In this document: one piece after another, positions 8,169 to 17,184 of the stretch
How the letters are laid out: each line of letters begins with the position of its first letter
Position numbering within the stretch: position 1 is the first letter of the stretch
Assembly: GCA_030123625.1 (NCBI GenBank)
Contig: CP126121.1
Location: 205,001-269,000 of the forward strand
Source of the DNA: Nitrospira sp.
GTDB taxonomy: Bacteria > Nitrospirota > Nitrospiria > Nitrospirales > Nitrospiraceae
Reading direction: 5' to 3'
DNA length: 64,000 bases
The notes under the pieces: model-generated
The model's input: only the letters and a program-made list of their open reading frames with translations
Told to the model about the DNA's origin: nothing
The model's database searches: none
Made by a program: the position numbers and the translations under genes

Positions 8169-9311
8169 CTACAGGGCGTACGCCCGAGCGTCCGTCCGCT
8201 TGAATTCCAATCCCATGCCGGGTCTGGACAGGTCCGGATACAGCACCCCGCCTTCCGGTTTCACGGCTCCGTCGAACAGCATGTGCTCGATTCGGACGTG
8301 ATCGTGGAAATATTCCAGATGCCGAAGCGGGGTGACGGAGCAGGCTGCGTGTAAATGAAGGGCCGGCGCGCAATGCCCTGAAATGGGAAGAGAGCGCGCC
8401 TCGCACAAGGCGGCCGCCTTGAGAAAGCCGGTGATTCCGCAGCGGGACGCATCGGCCTGCAGCACATCGACCGCCCCGGCCTCGAGCATGCGACGAAAAT
8501 AAAACAGGTCGTATCCGTATTCTCCGGCCGTGATATCCATTCCGGCCGGCGCGCGATCCCGAATGAGACGCAAACCCTCCAAATCGTCGGATGAGACCGG
8601 TTCTTCGAACCAGCTCACGTTCAGCGACGAAAAGGCTTCCGCGAACGCGAACGCTTCCTTGCGGCTGTACGCGCCGTTGGCATCCACGAACAATTGGACG
8701 TCGGAGCCGATCGCTTCTCTGGCCGCTTTGACGCGATCCATGTCCTTCCACGGCTCGGTTCCGACTTTCATCTTGACGCGGGGAATGCCCTCCGCCGCCC
8801 ATCCGCCGAGCTGCCCGGTGAGCTGATCGATCGAATACGAGGTAAAGCCGCCGCTGCCGTAGACCGGCACCCCGGCATGGACGGCTCCGAGCAACCTCAC
8901 CAATGGAAGATTTAAGAGGCGGGCTTTCAAATCCCACAGGGCCGCATCAACCGCCGAAATTGCGGTGGAGACGATGCCGGGCCGGCCGAGATTGCGGATC
9001 TCATGCAGCATGGCCGCCCAACATGCGGGCACGTCCATCGCGTCTTGCCCCTTGACCACCTCTGCGAGTTTGTCTCCGATCAGCCGGGCCGTGCCGGTGT
9101 CGGCATAGGTGTAGCCAACACCCTGCCGGTCGGCGGCCTTTGCTTCCACCAGCACCAGCGTGGTTTTGTTCCATGCCAGCGTGCCGTCCGATTCGGGAAA
9201 GTCGGTCGGCACATCATAAGCGGAAACCGTGATTTCACCGATCGGCACTTCCACTCGCCGCGCGCCGGCGGTGCGTCGATCGGCCTGTTGAGCCGCCTTC
9301 GAGGGGCTCAC
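8169..9311 (-). CDS. Enolase-superfamily enzyme (mandelate racemase/muconate lactonizing type)
   Basis: This 380-residue protein shows the enolase-superfamily layout. There is an N-terminal capping domain, then a barrel with 'VKMKVG' (the KxK acid/base motif) and metal ligands in 'LFVDANGAYS', 'WFEEPVSSDDL' and 'TAGEYGYD'. 'LQADASRCGITGF' and 'SGHCAPALHLHAA' complete the pattern. The latter His suits the mandelate racemase subgroup or acid-sugar dehydratases better than dipeptide epimerases. It probably acts on an alpha-hydroxy or sugar acid. The GTG start lies two bases after the TPP-enzyme stop, with GAGGTGGTG inside that gene, indicating coupling. The FAD oxidase follows after 18 bases. 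Confidence 0.85.
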   Translation of the reverse strand: MSPSKAAQQADRRTAGARRVEVPIGEITVSAYDVPTDFPESDGTLAWNKTTLVLVEAKAADRQGVGYTYADTGTARLIGDKLAEVVKGQDAMDVPACWAAMLHEIRNLGRPGIVSTAISAVDAALWDLKARLLNLPLVRLLGAVHAGVPVYGSGGFTSYSIDQLTGQLGGWAAEGIPRVKMKVGTEPWKDMDRVKAAREAIGSDVQLFVDANGAYSRKEAFAFAEAFSSLNVSWFEEPVSSDDLEGLRLIRDRAPAGMDITAGEYGYDLFYFRRMLEAGAVDVLQADASRCGITGFLKAAALCEARSLPISGHCAPALHLHAACSVTPLRHLEYFHDHVRIEHMLFDGAVKPEGGVLYPDLSRPGMGLEFKRTDARAYAL

Positions 9312-9313
9312 AG

Positions 9314-11071
9314 CTACACCACCTCACGTACTTTGTCTTCGATCACGGTCTTGATGATGTCCCATCGATCTTTTTGCCCTCTGGCCAGCGCCTCCGCCAT
9401 GTGCAGAGCCTGCTTCATCTTGATTTTACCGGGCATGGGGGGCTCCGCGGGATCGACAACGGCTTCGACAAGAGCCGGCCCCGGCTGGGCAAACGCTTCC
9501 CGCAGCACGTTCCGCACCTTCTTCGGATCGTCGACCGTATACCCCGGTGCGCCGCAAGCCTTCGCGACCGCCGCAAAATCAATCGGGTGAAGCTGCACGC
9601 CGAACTGCGGATTGGCTTCCATCACCAGCTGCTCCCATTTGATCTGCCCCAACACGTTGTTCTTGATCACGATGACCTTCACCGGCAGGTTGTACTTGAC
9701 CAACGTGGCCATCTCACCCATCAGCATCGTGAATCCACCGTCGCCGATGAAACACACCACCTGCCGCCCAGGATGAGCGACCGCCGCCCCGACGCTGTAC
9801 GGTAAGCCGTTCGCCATCGACGCGAGGGTACCGGATGCAGAAAACATCATGTTGCCTTTGATCTTGATATGCCGCGCCGCCCAGGTCGTGACCGTGCCGG
9901 TATCGGACACGATAATCGCATCGTCGTTCACAAATTCATTGAGGGCATGCGCCACTACTTGCGGTTTCATCGGCATGTCCATCCGCGTCGCCCGCTGCTC
10001 CATCAACTGATTCCATTGCTTGACGCTGCCTTGGATCTCCTGCAGGAATTTGCGGTTCTTTTTCGGCTGAATCATCGGCAACAGGGCCCGCAAGACGTCC
10101 CAGCTCTGACCGACGAGCCCCATCTCCACCGGATAACGAAGCCCGATACGGGCCGCATCGATATCGATCTGCACTGCCTTTGCCTGACCAGGTTTGGGAT
10201 AGAAATCCTCATAGGGGAAACTGCTGCCTACGATGATGAGCGTGTCGCAGTCCTCCATCGCATCCTGAGACGGCGCGGTTCCCAGAAGGCCGATCCCGCC
10301 CGTCGTGTAGGGATTGTCGTCGGGGACCACCGCCTTCCCAAGGAGCGGCTTGATGATGGGTGCCGCAGCCTTCTCGGCCAATTGCAATACCTCATCGCGG
10401 GCGGTCAATGCTCCGCGACCCGCGAGAATCGCCACCTTCGATCCGGCATTGATGATGTCCGCCGCCTTCTGCAGCTCCGATTGAGGAGGCAACGGCAGCG
10501 CCGTGGCGTAGACATCGGAGCTATGCTGCGCAATATTCATCTTCGATCGCTTTCCGCCGCCGTTCTCGGTCCAATCCTGAATGTCCTTGGGGATGGTCAG
10601 GTGCGCGACCGTGCGCCGGGCGAGCGCGGTTTTGATCGCTTCGTCGACCGCATTATGGATATGAGCGGGCCCCATGATCCGCTCATTGTAAGCGGCGACA
10701 TCGACGTAGACCTTGTCCAGATCAACGTCCTGCTGGAAGTGCGTGCCGATGAGGTCGTGAAAGGTATGGCCGGTAATGGCCAGCACGGGCTGGCCGTCCA
10801 TCTTGGCGTCGTAGAGTCCATTCAACAAATGAATGCCCCCGGGCCCCGACGTGGCCAAGCAGACACCGAGGCGACGGGAGAACTTCGCATAGCCGCAAGC
10901 GGCGAAGGCGGCGGCTTCTTCATGGCGCACTTGGACCAACTGAATGTCTTGGCTTCGGGTGCGCAGGGCTTCGAAGATTCCATTGATCCCGTCTCCCGGG
11001 AGACTAAAAATCGTCCGCACTCCCCACCCTATCAGCCTATCGATCAAGATGTCTGCAACGGTTTCCGGCAT
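9314..11071 (-). CDS. Thiamine-pyrophosphate enzyme, pyruvate oxidase/acetolactate synthase family
   Basis: The 585-residue product starts at 11071 with AGGAGG just upstream, not at the longer in-frame ORF start. It begins 'VADILIDRLIGWGVRTIFSL' and 'PGDGINGIFEALR', with the catalytic Glu in 'VRHEEAAAFAACGYAK'. The central domain follows, and the TPP-binding motif is 'CFIGDGGFTMLMGEMATLVKY' shortened here to GDGGF...N (IVIKNNVLGQIKWEQ). The sequence resembles PoxB-type pyruvate oxidases and related decarboxylases more than biosynthetic IlvB. It heads an operon with the enolase-superfamily and FAD/Fe-S genes and is preceded by a sigma-54-type promoter at 11155-11168. Confidence 0.88.
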   Translation of the reverse strand: MPETVADILIDRLIGWGVRTIFSLPGDGINGIFEALRTRSQDIQLVQVRHEEAAAFAACGYAKFSRRLGVCLATSGPGGIHLLNGLYDAKMDGQPVLAITGHTFHDLIGTHFQQDVDLDKVYVDVAAYNERIMGPAHIHNAVDEAIKTALARRTVAHLTIPKDIQDWTENGGGKRSKMNIAQHSSDVYATALPLPPQSELQKAADIINAGSKVAILAGRGALTARDEVLQLAEKAAAPIIKPLLGKAVVPDDNPYTTGGIGLLGTAPSQDAMEDCDTLIIVGSSFPYEDFYPKPGQAKAVQIDIDAARIGLRYPVEMGLVGQSWDVLRALLPMIQPKKNRKFLQEIQGSVKQWNQLMEQRATRMDMPMKPQVVAHALNEFVNDDAIIVSDTGTVTTWAARHIKIKGNMMFSASGTLASMANGLPYSVGAAVAHPGRQVVCFIGDGGFTMLMGEMATLVKYNLPVKVIVIKNNVLGQIKWEQLVMEANPQFGVQLHPIDFAAVAKACGAPGYTVDDPKKVRNVLREAFAQPGPALVEAVVDPAEPPMPGKIKMKQALHMAEALARGQKDRWDIIKTVIEDKVREVV

Positions 11072-11154
11072 AGAGCTCCTCCTGTTCGTATCGTGTTCCG
11101 CATGGATGAAGCGTCCGCACGTGGTCGACAGAAATGTTGTCCTGCAAAGACAGT

Positions 11155-11168
11155 GCAAGCCGAATGCC
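11155..11168 (-). promoter_or_regulatory. Sigma-54 (-24/-12) promoter of the TPP-enzyme operon
   Basis: On the minus strand the sequence AAGGCATTCGGCTTGCA carries GG and GC separated by exactly ten bases, matching the TGGCAC-N5-TTGC consensus. The -12 GC is 84 bases before the start codon. Roughly 100 surrounding bases are similar to the region before the second GH15 gene (17185-17300), which has the same element, so the motif is conserved between two copies. Confidence 0.65.
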
Positions 11169-11218
11169 TTGAGAGACCATCGAAAAATCCTCAAAACCCT
11201 CACGATGGTGGATTCCCA

Positions 11219-11259
11219 TCACGACACTTTGTCTTTGTCGTGACACTCTGTCGAGACAG
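11219..11259. promoter_or_regulatory. Palindromic operator candidates upstream of the sigma-54 promoter
   Basis: TCACGACA (11219-11226) and TGTCGTGA (11236-11243) form a perfect 8-base inverted repeat with a 9-base spacer. The adjacent CTGTCGAGACAG (11248-11259) is a second near-perfect palindrome. They lie 50-90 bases upstream of the -24 element, where a bacterial enhancer-binding protein would bind. The 12-base word CAACTGTCTCGA recurs at 17190-17201 before the other sigma-54 promoter. Confidence 0.55.
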
Positions 11260-11351
11260 TTGTGCCTGAATTCACGTGTTTACTCCGAGCGTCCGCCTCA
11301 CATCGCTGCCCTGCATATCGTGTTCTTCTCCCACGGTGAAGAGAGTGACTT

Positions 11352-11365
11352 GGCATGAAGCATGC
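11352..11365 (+). promoter_or_regulatory. Sigma-54-like promoter of the first GH15 gene
   Basis: TTGGCATGAAGCATGCG shows GG and GC with a ten-base spacer and lies 57 bases before the GH15 start at 11423. The -12 half (ATGC) departs slightly from TTGC. Support comes from the two better elements at 11155-11168 and 17262-17275 in the same gene block. Confidence 0.45.
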
Positions 11366-11422
11366 GTAGTCAATGCGAGGCTCATTCAGACGAAGTAGTA
11401 AAAGCGTACGTTGAAGAGTTCC

Positions 11423-13186
11423 ATGCCGTCCAAGATTGAAGAGTATGCATTGATCGGCGACACCCATACGGCCGGCTTGGTGTCCCGTGATGGATCGATC
11501 GATTGGCTGTGTCTACCTCGCTTCGATTCCGCCGCATGTTTCGCCGCGCTGCTGGGAGAGCCGGAACACGGCCACTGGCTGTTGAGGCCGACGGGAGTCG
11601 TCCATCACACCCATCGTCGCTATCGACCTGGCACCCTGGTCCTGGAAACCGAATACGAGACCGTAGACGGATCGGTTGCCGTCGTGGATTGCATGCCGAT
11701 CAGGGAACGCCATCCGACCGTGGTCCGCATGGTCGAAGGGCGAAAAGGCCGCCCCCGGATGCGGACGGAGCTTATGGCACGATTCGATTACGGCTTGATC
11801 GTTCCTTGGGTCCGCACCCTTAACGGAATGCTGACGGCAATGGCCGGTCCCGAGGCGGTGTGTTTGCGCGCGGATGTGGATCTTCGCCGCGAACGGCGGG
11901 CGGTGACCGCGGAATTTACCGTTTCGGCGGGGCAGCGCCTCCTGTTCGTGTTGTCGTCCTATGCATCACATGAATCGCCACCGCCGGCATTGGAAGCGGA
12001 GAAAGCCGTCGAGACGACGGAGCAATGGTGGAGAGACTGGTCGGATCGGTGCACGTATCTGGGCCCTTGGAGAGAACAAGTCGTTCGTTCATTGATCACA
12101 TTAAAGGCGATGACCTATGCGCCGACCGGCGGGATGGTGTCCGCCGTTACGACTTCCCTGTCGGAAGGCTTGCGAGGCGGGTGTAATTGGGACTATCGCT
12201 TCTGTTGGCTTCGGGACGTCAGTTTTACCCTATGCGCATTGCTGGACAGCGGGTACAAGGATGAAGCGAGGGCATGGCTGGAATGGGTCGTACGAACGGT
12301 TGCCGGTGATCCATCGGATACTCAAGTCCTGTACGGAGTGGCGGGTGAACGCCGCTTGCCTGAGCAGGAACTCTCGTGGCTGCCAGGTCATGACGGCTCG
12401 AGGCCAGTGCGTATCGGCAACCAAGCCTTCCGGCAGTTCCAACTCGACCTCTACGGCGAGATTATGGAAGGGATGCACCTGGCACGCGAGAGAGGAATCG
12501 AGCCGGAGCCGGCGATGTGGGACCTGCAGTGCCGATTGATTGATCGTCTCGAGTCGATCTGGGGGCGTCCGGACGAGGGAATTTGGGAAGCGAGGGGTGA
12601 GCGGGCGCAGTTTACCTATTCCAAGATGATGGCATGGGTGGCATTGGATCGAGCGGTCAAGGACATCGAACGGTTTGGGTTGGAAGGACCGCTGGATCGT
12701 TGGCGGAGTCTCCGTGCCAAGATCCATGAGACGGTGTGTCGTGACGGCTACGATTCAGGACGAGGTTCGTTCGTCCGGGAGTTCGGTTCCAATGCGTTGG
12801 ATGCCAGCCTTCTGTTGATCCCGATCGTCGGATTTCTTCCGCCGCATGATCCTCGGGTACAGGGAACCGTGCAGGCCATCGAACGTGAACTAATGGTTGA
12901 CGACGGACTCTTGTATCGCCACGGCAGGGCGGGCTCACGGGCAGAGGGAATCTTCATCGCCTGCAGCTTCTGGCTGGTGCATGCCTACGTCCTGATGGGG
13001 CGACGCGCAGAGGCCGAGCATTTATTCGACCGCCTTCTCCGGCTCTGTAACGATGTCGGCTTACTATCCGAGGAATACAATCCGAAGAAACAGTGCCAGA
13101 TGGGAAATTTTCCACAAGGCTTGTCTCATCTGGCTCTGGTCAATGCCGCGCATTCATTCGTCGACGCGGACAGCATGAGAGGGTAA
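11423..13186 (+). CDS. Glycoside hydrolase family 15 (glucoamylase/trehalase-like)
   Basis: A 587-residue GH15 enzyme that hydrolyses alpha-glucosides such as starch oligosaccharides or trehalose. The N-terminal domain begins 'YALIGDTHTAGLVSRDGSID' and 'WLCLPRFDSAACFAALLG'. The (alpha/alpha)6 barrel carries 'GCNWDYRFCWLRDVSFTLCA', 'DEGIWEARG' with the probable general-acid Glu, 'YSKMMAWVALDR' and, near the end, 'LLSEEYNPKKQCQMGNFPQG' with the probable base. No signal peptide is seen, so it is probably cytoplasmic. An in-frame TTG at 11411 is an alternative start. The SDR gene follows after about 48 bases. Confidence 0.92.
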   Translation: MPSKIEEYALIGDTHTAGLVSRDGSIDWLCLPRFDSAACFAALLGEPEHGHWLLRPTGVVHHTHRRYRPGTLVLETEYETVDGSVAVVDCMPIRERHPTVVRMVEGRKGRPRMRTELMARFDYGLIVPWVRTLNGMLTAMAGPEAVCLRADVDLRRERRAVTAEFTVSAGQRLLFVLSSYASHESPPPALEAEKAVETTEQWWRDWSDRCTYLGPWREQVVRSLITLKAMTYAPTGGMVSAVTTSLSEGLRGGCNWDYRFCWLRDVSFTLCALLDSGYKDEARAWLEWVVRTVAGDPSDTQVLYGVAGERRLPEQELSWLPGHDGSRPVRIGNQAFRQFQLDLYGEIMEGMHLARERGIEPEPAMWDLQCRLIDRLESIWGRPDEGIWEARGERAQFTYSKMMAWVALDRAVKDIERFGLEGPLDRWRSLRAKIHETVCRDGYDSGRGSFVREFGSNALDASLLLIPIVGFLPPHDPRVQGTVQAIERELMVDDGLLYRHGRAGSRAEGIFIACSFWLVHAYVLMGRRAEAEHLFDRLLRLCNDVGLLSEEYNPKKQCQMGNFPQGLSHLALVNAAHSFVDADSMRG

Positions 13187-13234
13187 CAGATAATCAATTC
13201 ATACAGGCAATGGACCACGGGAAGGGGATTTGTG

Positions 13235-14311
13235 ATGCGGCAGAATGAGAAATGCTCAGAAGTGGTCGTCGTAACGGGAGCCTCAGCCGGCGTCGGACGG
13301 GCCATCGTGCGCGAGTTCGCGAAACATGGAGCGTCCCTTGGGCTGCTCGCTCGAAGCCATGAGGGATTAGAGGGTGCCAGGCGGGAGGTCGAAGAGGCGG
13401 GCTGTCGCGCAATCGCCATCCCAACAGATATGTCAGATCCTCAACAAGTTGAGAAAGCAGCCGATACTGTCATGCGGGAACTGGGTCCCATTGACGTCTG
13501 GGTGAACGTCGCGATGGTCACGGTGCTCTCGCCGGCGGTCGACATGACTCCCGAAGACTATCAGCGGGTCACCAATGTTTCCTATCTTGGTTATGTCTAT
13601 GGCACGCTTGCGGCAGTCCGACGAATGAAGGAGCGTAATAAAGGCAAAATCATCCAAGTCGGCTCCGCACTCGCCTACCGATCAATCCCACTGCAATCAG
13701 CTTATTGTGGCGCCAAACATGCGATTCAGGGCTTTACCGATTCGCTGCGGTCCGAACTGATCCACGACGGCAGCAACATCGACATTACGACGCTGCAATT
13801 GCCGGCCGTGAACACCCCGCAATTTACCTGGGCCAAAAGTCGCATGCCTCGTCATCCACAGCCGGTTCCGCCGATCTATCAGCCGGAGGTCATCGCCAGG
13901 GCCGCCTATTGGGCCGCGCATCATCGGCGGCGCGAACTCTGGATCGGGTTTTCAGCGGTCAAGGCGATTATCGGACAAATGCTCATGCCTGGATTTGCCG
14001 ATCACTATTTGGCCTGGACCGGATATAGTGCTCAACAGACCGATCAACCGGTGGATCCCCATCGTCCGAACAACTTGTATGAGCCGCTACCGGGGGATTT
14101 CGGTGCGCATGGCCAATTCGACAGCAGATCACAATCTTTTAGTCTCCAGTCCTGGCTCAATATGCGAAGAAATTGGTTGGCCCTGGCCGGTCTTGGCGTG
14201 GCGGCCTGGTACATGTGCTATGCGAAGGCACAGTCCGAAGAGTACGGGACTATGCGCCGCACAGGGTCAAATTCAAGGCAACGAACGAGTGGACAGCAAC
14301 GAGTTGCATGA
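13235..14311 (+). CDS. Short-chain dehydrogenase/reductase with C-terminal membrane segment
   Basis: This 358-residue SDR has the NAD(P)-binding motif 'VVVTGASAGVGRA', then 'DVWVNVAMVTVLSP' and the catalytic 'SAYCGAKHAIQGF' (Tyr-x-x-x-Lys). The position after DVWVN lacks the usual Asn-Ala-Gly form (it reads NVAM). After the Rossmann domain there is a ~100-residue extension ending in a hydrophobic helix (NWLALAGLGVAAWYMCYA), so it may be membrane-tethered. AAGGGG lies seven bases before the ATG at 13235; a GTG at 13232 is possible. It sits between two GH15-related sequences in a carbohydrate block; substrate unknown. Confidence 0.88.
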   Translation: MRQNEKCSEVVVVTGASAGVGRAIVREFAKHGASLGLLARSHEGLEGARREVEEAGCRAIAIPTDMSDPQQVEKAADTVMRELGPIDVWVNVAMVTVLSPAVDMTPEDYQRVTNVSYLGYVYGTLAAVRRMKERNKGKIIQVGSALAYRSIPLQSAYCGAKHAIQGFTDSLRSELIHDGSNIDITTLQLPAVNTPQFTWAKSRMPRHPQPVPPIYQPEVIARAAYWAAHHRRRELWIGFSAVKAIIGQMLMPGFADHYLAWTGYSAQQTDQPVDPHRPNNLYEPLPGDFGAHGQFDSRSQSFSLQSWLNMRRNWLALAGLGVAAWYMCYAKAQSEEYGTMRRTGSNSRQRTSGQQRVA

Positions 14312-14430
14312 CTGTATCTCGAAGACTACTCAACTTGGTGATACGAATACGGCGGCGTTGAACAGCCGCCACAGATCCATGGAGCGGCTGTTACAGGCAG
14401 TCGGAGTTCAGACGCTGGGAAGCGTTCCAG
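14312..14430 (+). pseudogene. Decayed N-terminus of a third GH15 gene
   Basis: From 14318 the DNA follows the start of the GH15 gene at 17325. 'ATCTCGAAGACTA' is identical, then GGYGATAC..ATAC.GCGGCGTTGA is shared. In translation this reads 'LGDTNTAALNSRHRSMERLL', against 'IGDTHTAALIGRNGSIDWL' in the intact gene. The similarity is lost around 14430, and an indel separates the two parts. The rest of 14430-14695 has no convincing gene and presumably holds the promoter of the debranching enzyme. Confidence 0.6.
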
Positions 14431-14695
14431 CTCGTGCCTATCGTTCAACGTGGGAAATGCCTCATGCTCCGTCGATAGACGTGGATAGGGTCGGGTCCTG
14501 CCATTTCGGCTGCGGCACGAGTTCCATTCTGGTGACATATATTCCGCTCGGAATTTGCTGAAGCGCTACGGATCCAGAGCGTAAATCGGATAAGAGCAGA
14601 GGGCGATTTGGCACACCGACCGACTCACCGGTTCATCAGCTCGTTCGGACCGTGGGTTTGCATCAATTGGTGAAAGAACCACGACCGGAGATTGC

Positions 14696-17041
14696 ATGAA
14701 GGACCGAGACTCCGAGAAATCCTTTTTTCTGTCCCGCAGAGGCTTTCTCTCACTCACCCTGTTGCTGGGGTGGCCCCTCATGGAGCCGGGCTCTCCGCCA
14801 CGTTTCCGGCTCGTCGGCCTTTCTCAAGAACAGAAGAAACGCAAGCAACACTTCCTCACGCAAAAGCGGCCGACGGCGGCCAGCAGCATTGCGGATGCGA
14901 TCGTGCTTAAGGATGAGAATGTATTCTTTCTCTGCGAGCAGGACGGTAATGTGCCCGTAGAGGAGGGACATGCCTATGGTCTCTATTACCACGACTGCCG
15001 GTATCTGAACGGCTATGAGTTGAGGTTGGATGGGAAGCCCGCCCCGGCTTTGGGTGGCAGCGCGACCCCCGGCTTTATGGGTACGTTCGAACTGTTCAAT
15101 CAGGAAATGAAAATACCGGATGGGGCCACGATCAAAAAAGAGCAGATCGGCCTTCGATGGACCCGTATCGTCGATGGCCGAAACCTGACGTTGCACGATG
15201 CCTTGGATTTTCAGCACTACGGCCGCCGGGCGGCGGAATTCCCGGTCTCGTTTGACTTCCGCGCCGGGTTCGAAGATCTCTATGCCGTCAAAGGCATGTT
15301 GAAGGACAAGCTGGGAACCGTGCAGGCACCGATGTGGAGGGACGGCGCCCTGACGTTTCTCTACGACGGGAAGGACAACCTTTATCGGAGTCTCACGGTT
15401 CATTTCTCGCCCGCCGCCGATAGGTCTGAGGGATCGCGCGCCTGGTTTCACATGAAGTTAGACCCGGAAGAAACCAAGCAGCTGCGTGTTTCGCTCGTGA
15501 TCCGAGAATCGGCCGACCGTCGCGCGGTCGAACCAAAACCGATCGAAAGTCTCGACATCGGGCGCCTCGAATCCCGCCTGCACCAAGAGGCCGAGGCGTG
15601 GCTGAACTCCGCCATGAGGATCTCAAGCGATAGTTTCGTTCTCCAGCGCCTCATCGATCGGTCGCTGCGCGACCTGCGCGTCCTGAGAAGCACGATCGAT
15701 AACGAGACCTTCTTTGCCGGCGGCGTCCCGTGGTTCGTCACGTTGTTCGGACGGGACAGCATAATTACGGCGTTGCAGATGCTGGCTTACTCGCCGGATA
15801 TCGGCGCACAGGTCCTGCGGCTCCTGGCCAAATACCAAGGCCAACGTGACGACGAATGGCGAGACGAGCAGCCGGGGAAAATCCTCCATGAGTTGCGCGT
15901 CGGCGAAGCCGCACATCTGAATCTGATTCCGCACACGCCGTATTATGGAACCGTGGACGCGACGGCGCTCTTCTTGATTCTCATCGGCCGCCACGCCGCC
16001 TGGACGGGCACGCTGGCGCTGTTCGAAGAATTACGCGATCACGTCGAACGCGCGCTCGATTGGATGGACCGGCACGGTGATCGACGCGGCGAGAGCTACT
16101 TGGCCTACACCAACGATGATCCTCAAAAGGGCGGATTGACCAATCAAGGCTGGAAGGATTCCGGCGATGCCATCGTTAATGCCGACGGCGGTTTGGCCGA
16201 ACCACCGATTGCGCTCGTCGAAGCGCAGGGCTATGCCTATTGGGCGAAGTCGTCGATTGCCGATCTGTTTGCACGTAGCGGAGACAATGAGCGGGCTGAT
16301 CGCCTACGGCGGGAGGCCGCGACGCTGCGCAACCGATTCAATCGCGATTTCTGGTTGGAGGATCACGACTTCTATGCCTTGGCCCTTCAGGCCGGCAACC
16401 GGCCTGCGGCGGTCATGTCCTCGAATCCGGGACAAGCGCTGTTGACCGGCATTGTCGATCCCGATAAAGCGAAGCGGACGATGGAGCGATTGATGGCCGA
16501 TGATATGTTCAGCGGCTGGGGCATCCGTACGCTCTCGGAAAAGGAAAAGGCCTACAATCCAGGTAGTTACCATTTAGGATCGGTGTGGCCGCACGACAAT
16601 GCGCTGATCGGAGCCGGCTTGAGGCGGTACGGCTTCGATGAGGCGTTCCTGCGGGTGTTCAAAGGGCTCGTCGAAGCGGCGATCCATTTCAAGGCCGATC
16701 AGCTGCCGGAGCTGTTTTGCGGCTTCTCCCGCGAGCGCGATCCGATTCCTGTCCGCTATCCGGTCGCCGACCATCCACAGGCGTGGGCATCGGGCTCCAT
16801 GCCGTATTTGATTGAAACCCTCCTCGGCCTCACCCCGGAAGCCTTCGAGGGGCGCCTGAGGATCGTAAGACCGCTTTTGCCGGATTTCATTCATCACCTG
16901 GAGGTGCGCCGGCTCCGTGTCGGTGAGGCCGAAGCGCATTTACGCTTCGAGCGTGGAGTGAGCGGCCAGATCGAGGTGCATGTTCTACAGGTAGACGGCC
17001 GTCTGGATGTGGTGACGGAATCCTCCGAGCGCAAGCGGTGA
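14696..17041 (+). CDS. Glycogen-debranching-type amylo-alpha-1,6-glucosidase with twin-arginine signal
   Basis: This 781-residue enzyme has an N-terminal GDE-type beta domain beginning 'IADAIVLKDENVFFLCEQDG' and 'HAYGLYYHDCRYLNGYELRL'. A helical GH barrel follows with the family hallmark 'GVPWFVTLFGRDSIITALQM'. 'NQGWKDSGDAIVNADG' and 'YHLGSVWPHDNALIGAGL' match bacterial debranching homologues. Unusually, the first ~60 residues include 'FFLSRRGFLSLTLLLGW', a twin-arginine-type signal, suggesting export or membrane attachment. GGAG lies about six bases before the ATG. It probably removes alpha-1,6 or terminal glucose units alongside the flanking GH15 enzymes. Confidence 0.88.
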   Translation: MKDRDSEKSFFLSRRGFLSLTLLLGWPLMEPGSPPRFRLVGLSQEQKKRKQHFLTQKRPTAASSIADAIVLKDENVFFLCEQDGNVPVEEGHAYGLYYHDCRYLNGYELRLDGKPAPALGGSATPGFMGTFELFNQEMKIPDGATIKKEQIGLRWTRIVDGRNLTLHDALDFQHYGRRAAEFPVSFDFRAGFEDLYAVKGMLKDKLGTVQAPMWRDGALTFLYDGKDNLYRSLTVHFSPAADRSEGSRAWFHMKLDPEETKQLRVSLVIRESADRRAVEPKPIESLDIGRLESRLHQEAEAWLNSAMRISSDSFVLQRLIDRSLRDLRVLRSTIDNETFFAGGVPWFVTLFGRDSIITALQMLAYSPDIGAQVLRLLAKYQGQRDDEWRDEQPGKILHELRVGEAAHLNLIPHTPYYGTVDATALFLILIGRHAAWTGTLALFEELRDHVERALDWMDRHGDRRGESYLAYTNDDPQKGGLTNQGWKDSGDAIVNADGGLAEPPIALVEAQGYAYWAKSSIADLFARSGDNERADRLRREAATLRNRFNRDFWLEDHDFYALALQAGNRPAAVMSSNPGQALLTGIVDPDKAKRTMERLMADDMFSGWGIRTLSEKEKAYNPGSYHLGSVWPHDNALIGAGLRRYGFDEAFLRVFKGLVEAAIHFKADQLPELFCGFSRERDPIPVRYPVADHPQAWASGSMPYLIETLLGLTPEAFEGRLRIVRPLLPDFIHHLEVRRLRVGEAEAHLRFERGVSGQIEVHVLQVDGRLDVVTESSERKR

Positions 17042-17184
17042 ACGCGCTGTGGCGGAAATTCATCCGCATCGTGGTCTTACGGTGCTCGCACTCGGCAAGG
17101 GATGGAGGGACGTTAGCGTGGCGAATCTTAAAGGAGGATACAGCACGATTTACAGGCGTCGATACTAGGCGGGCGTCCGAACTC

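Noticed and set aside
9869-11269. 466-residue plus-strand open frame
   Set aside because: Antisense to the TPP-enzyme gene, whose motifs are clear; the plus translation is Arg/His-rich shadow.
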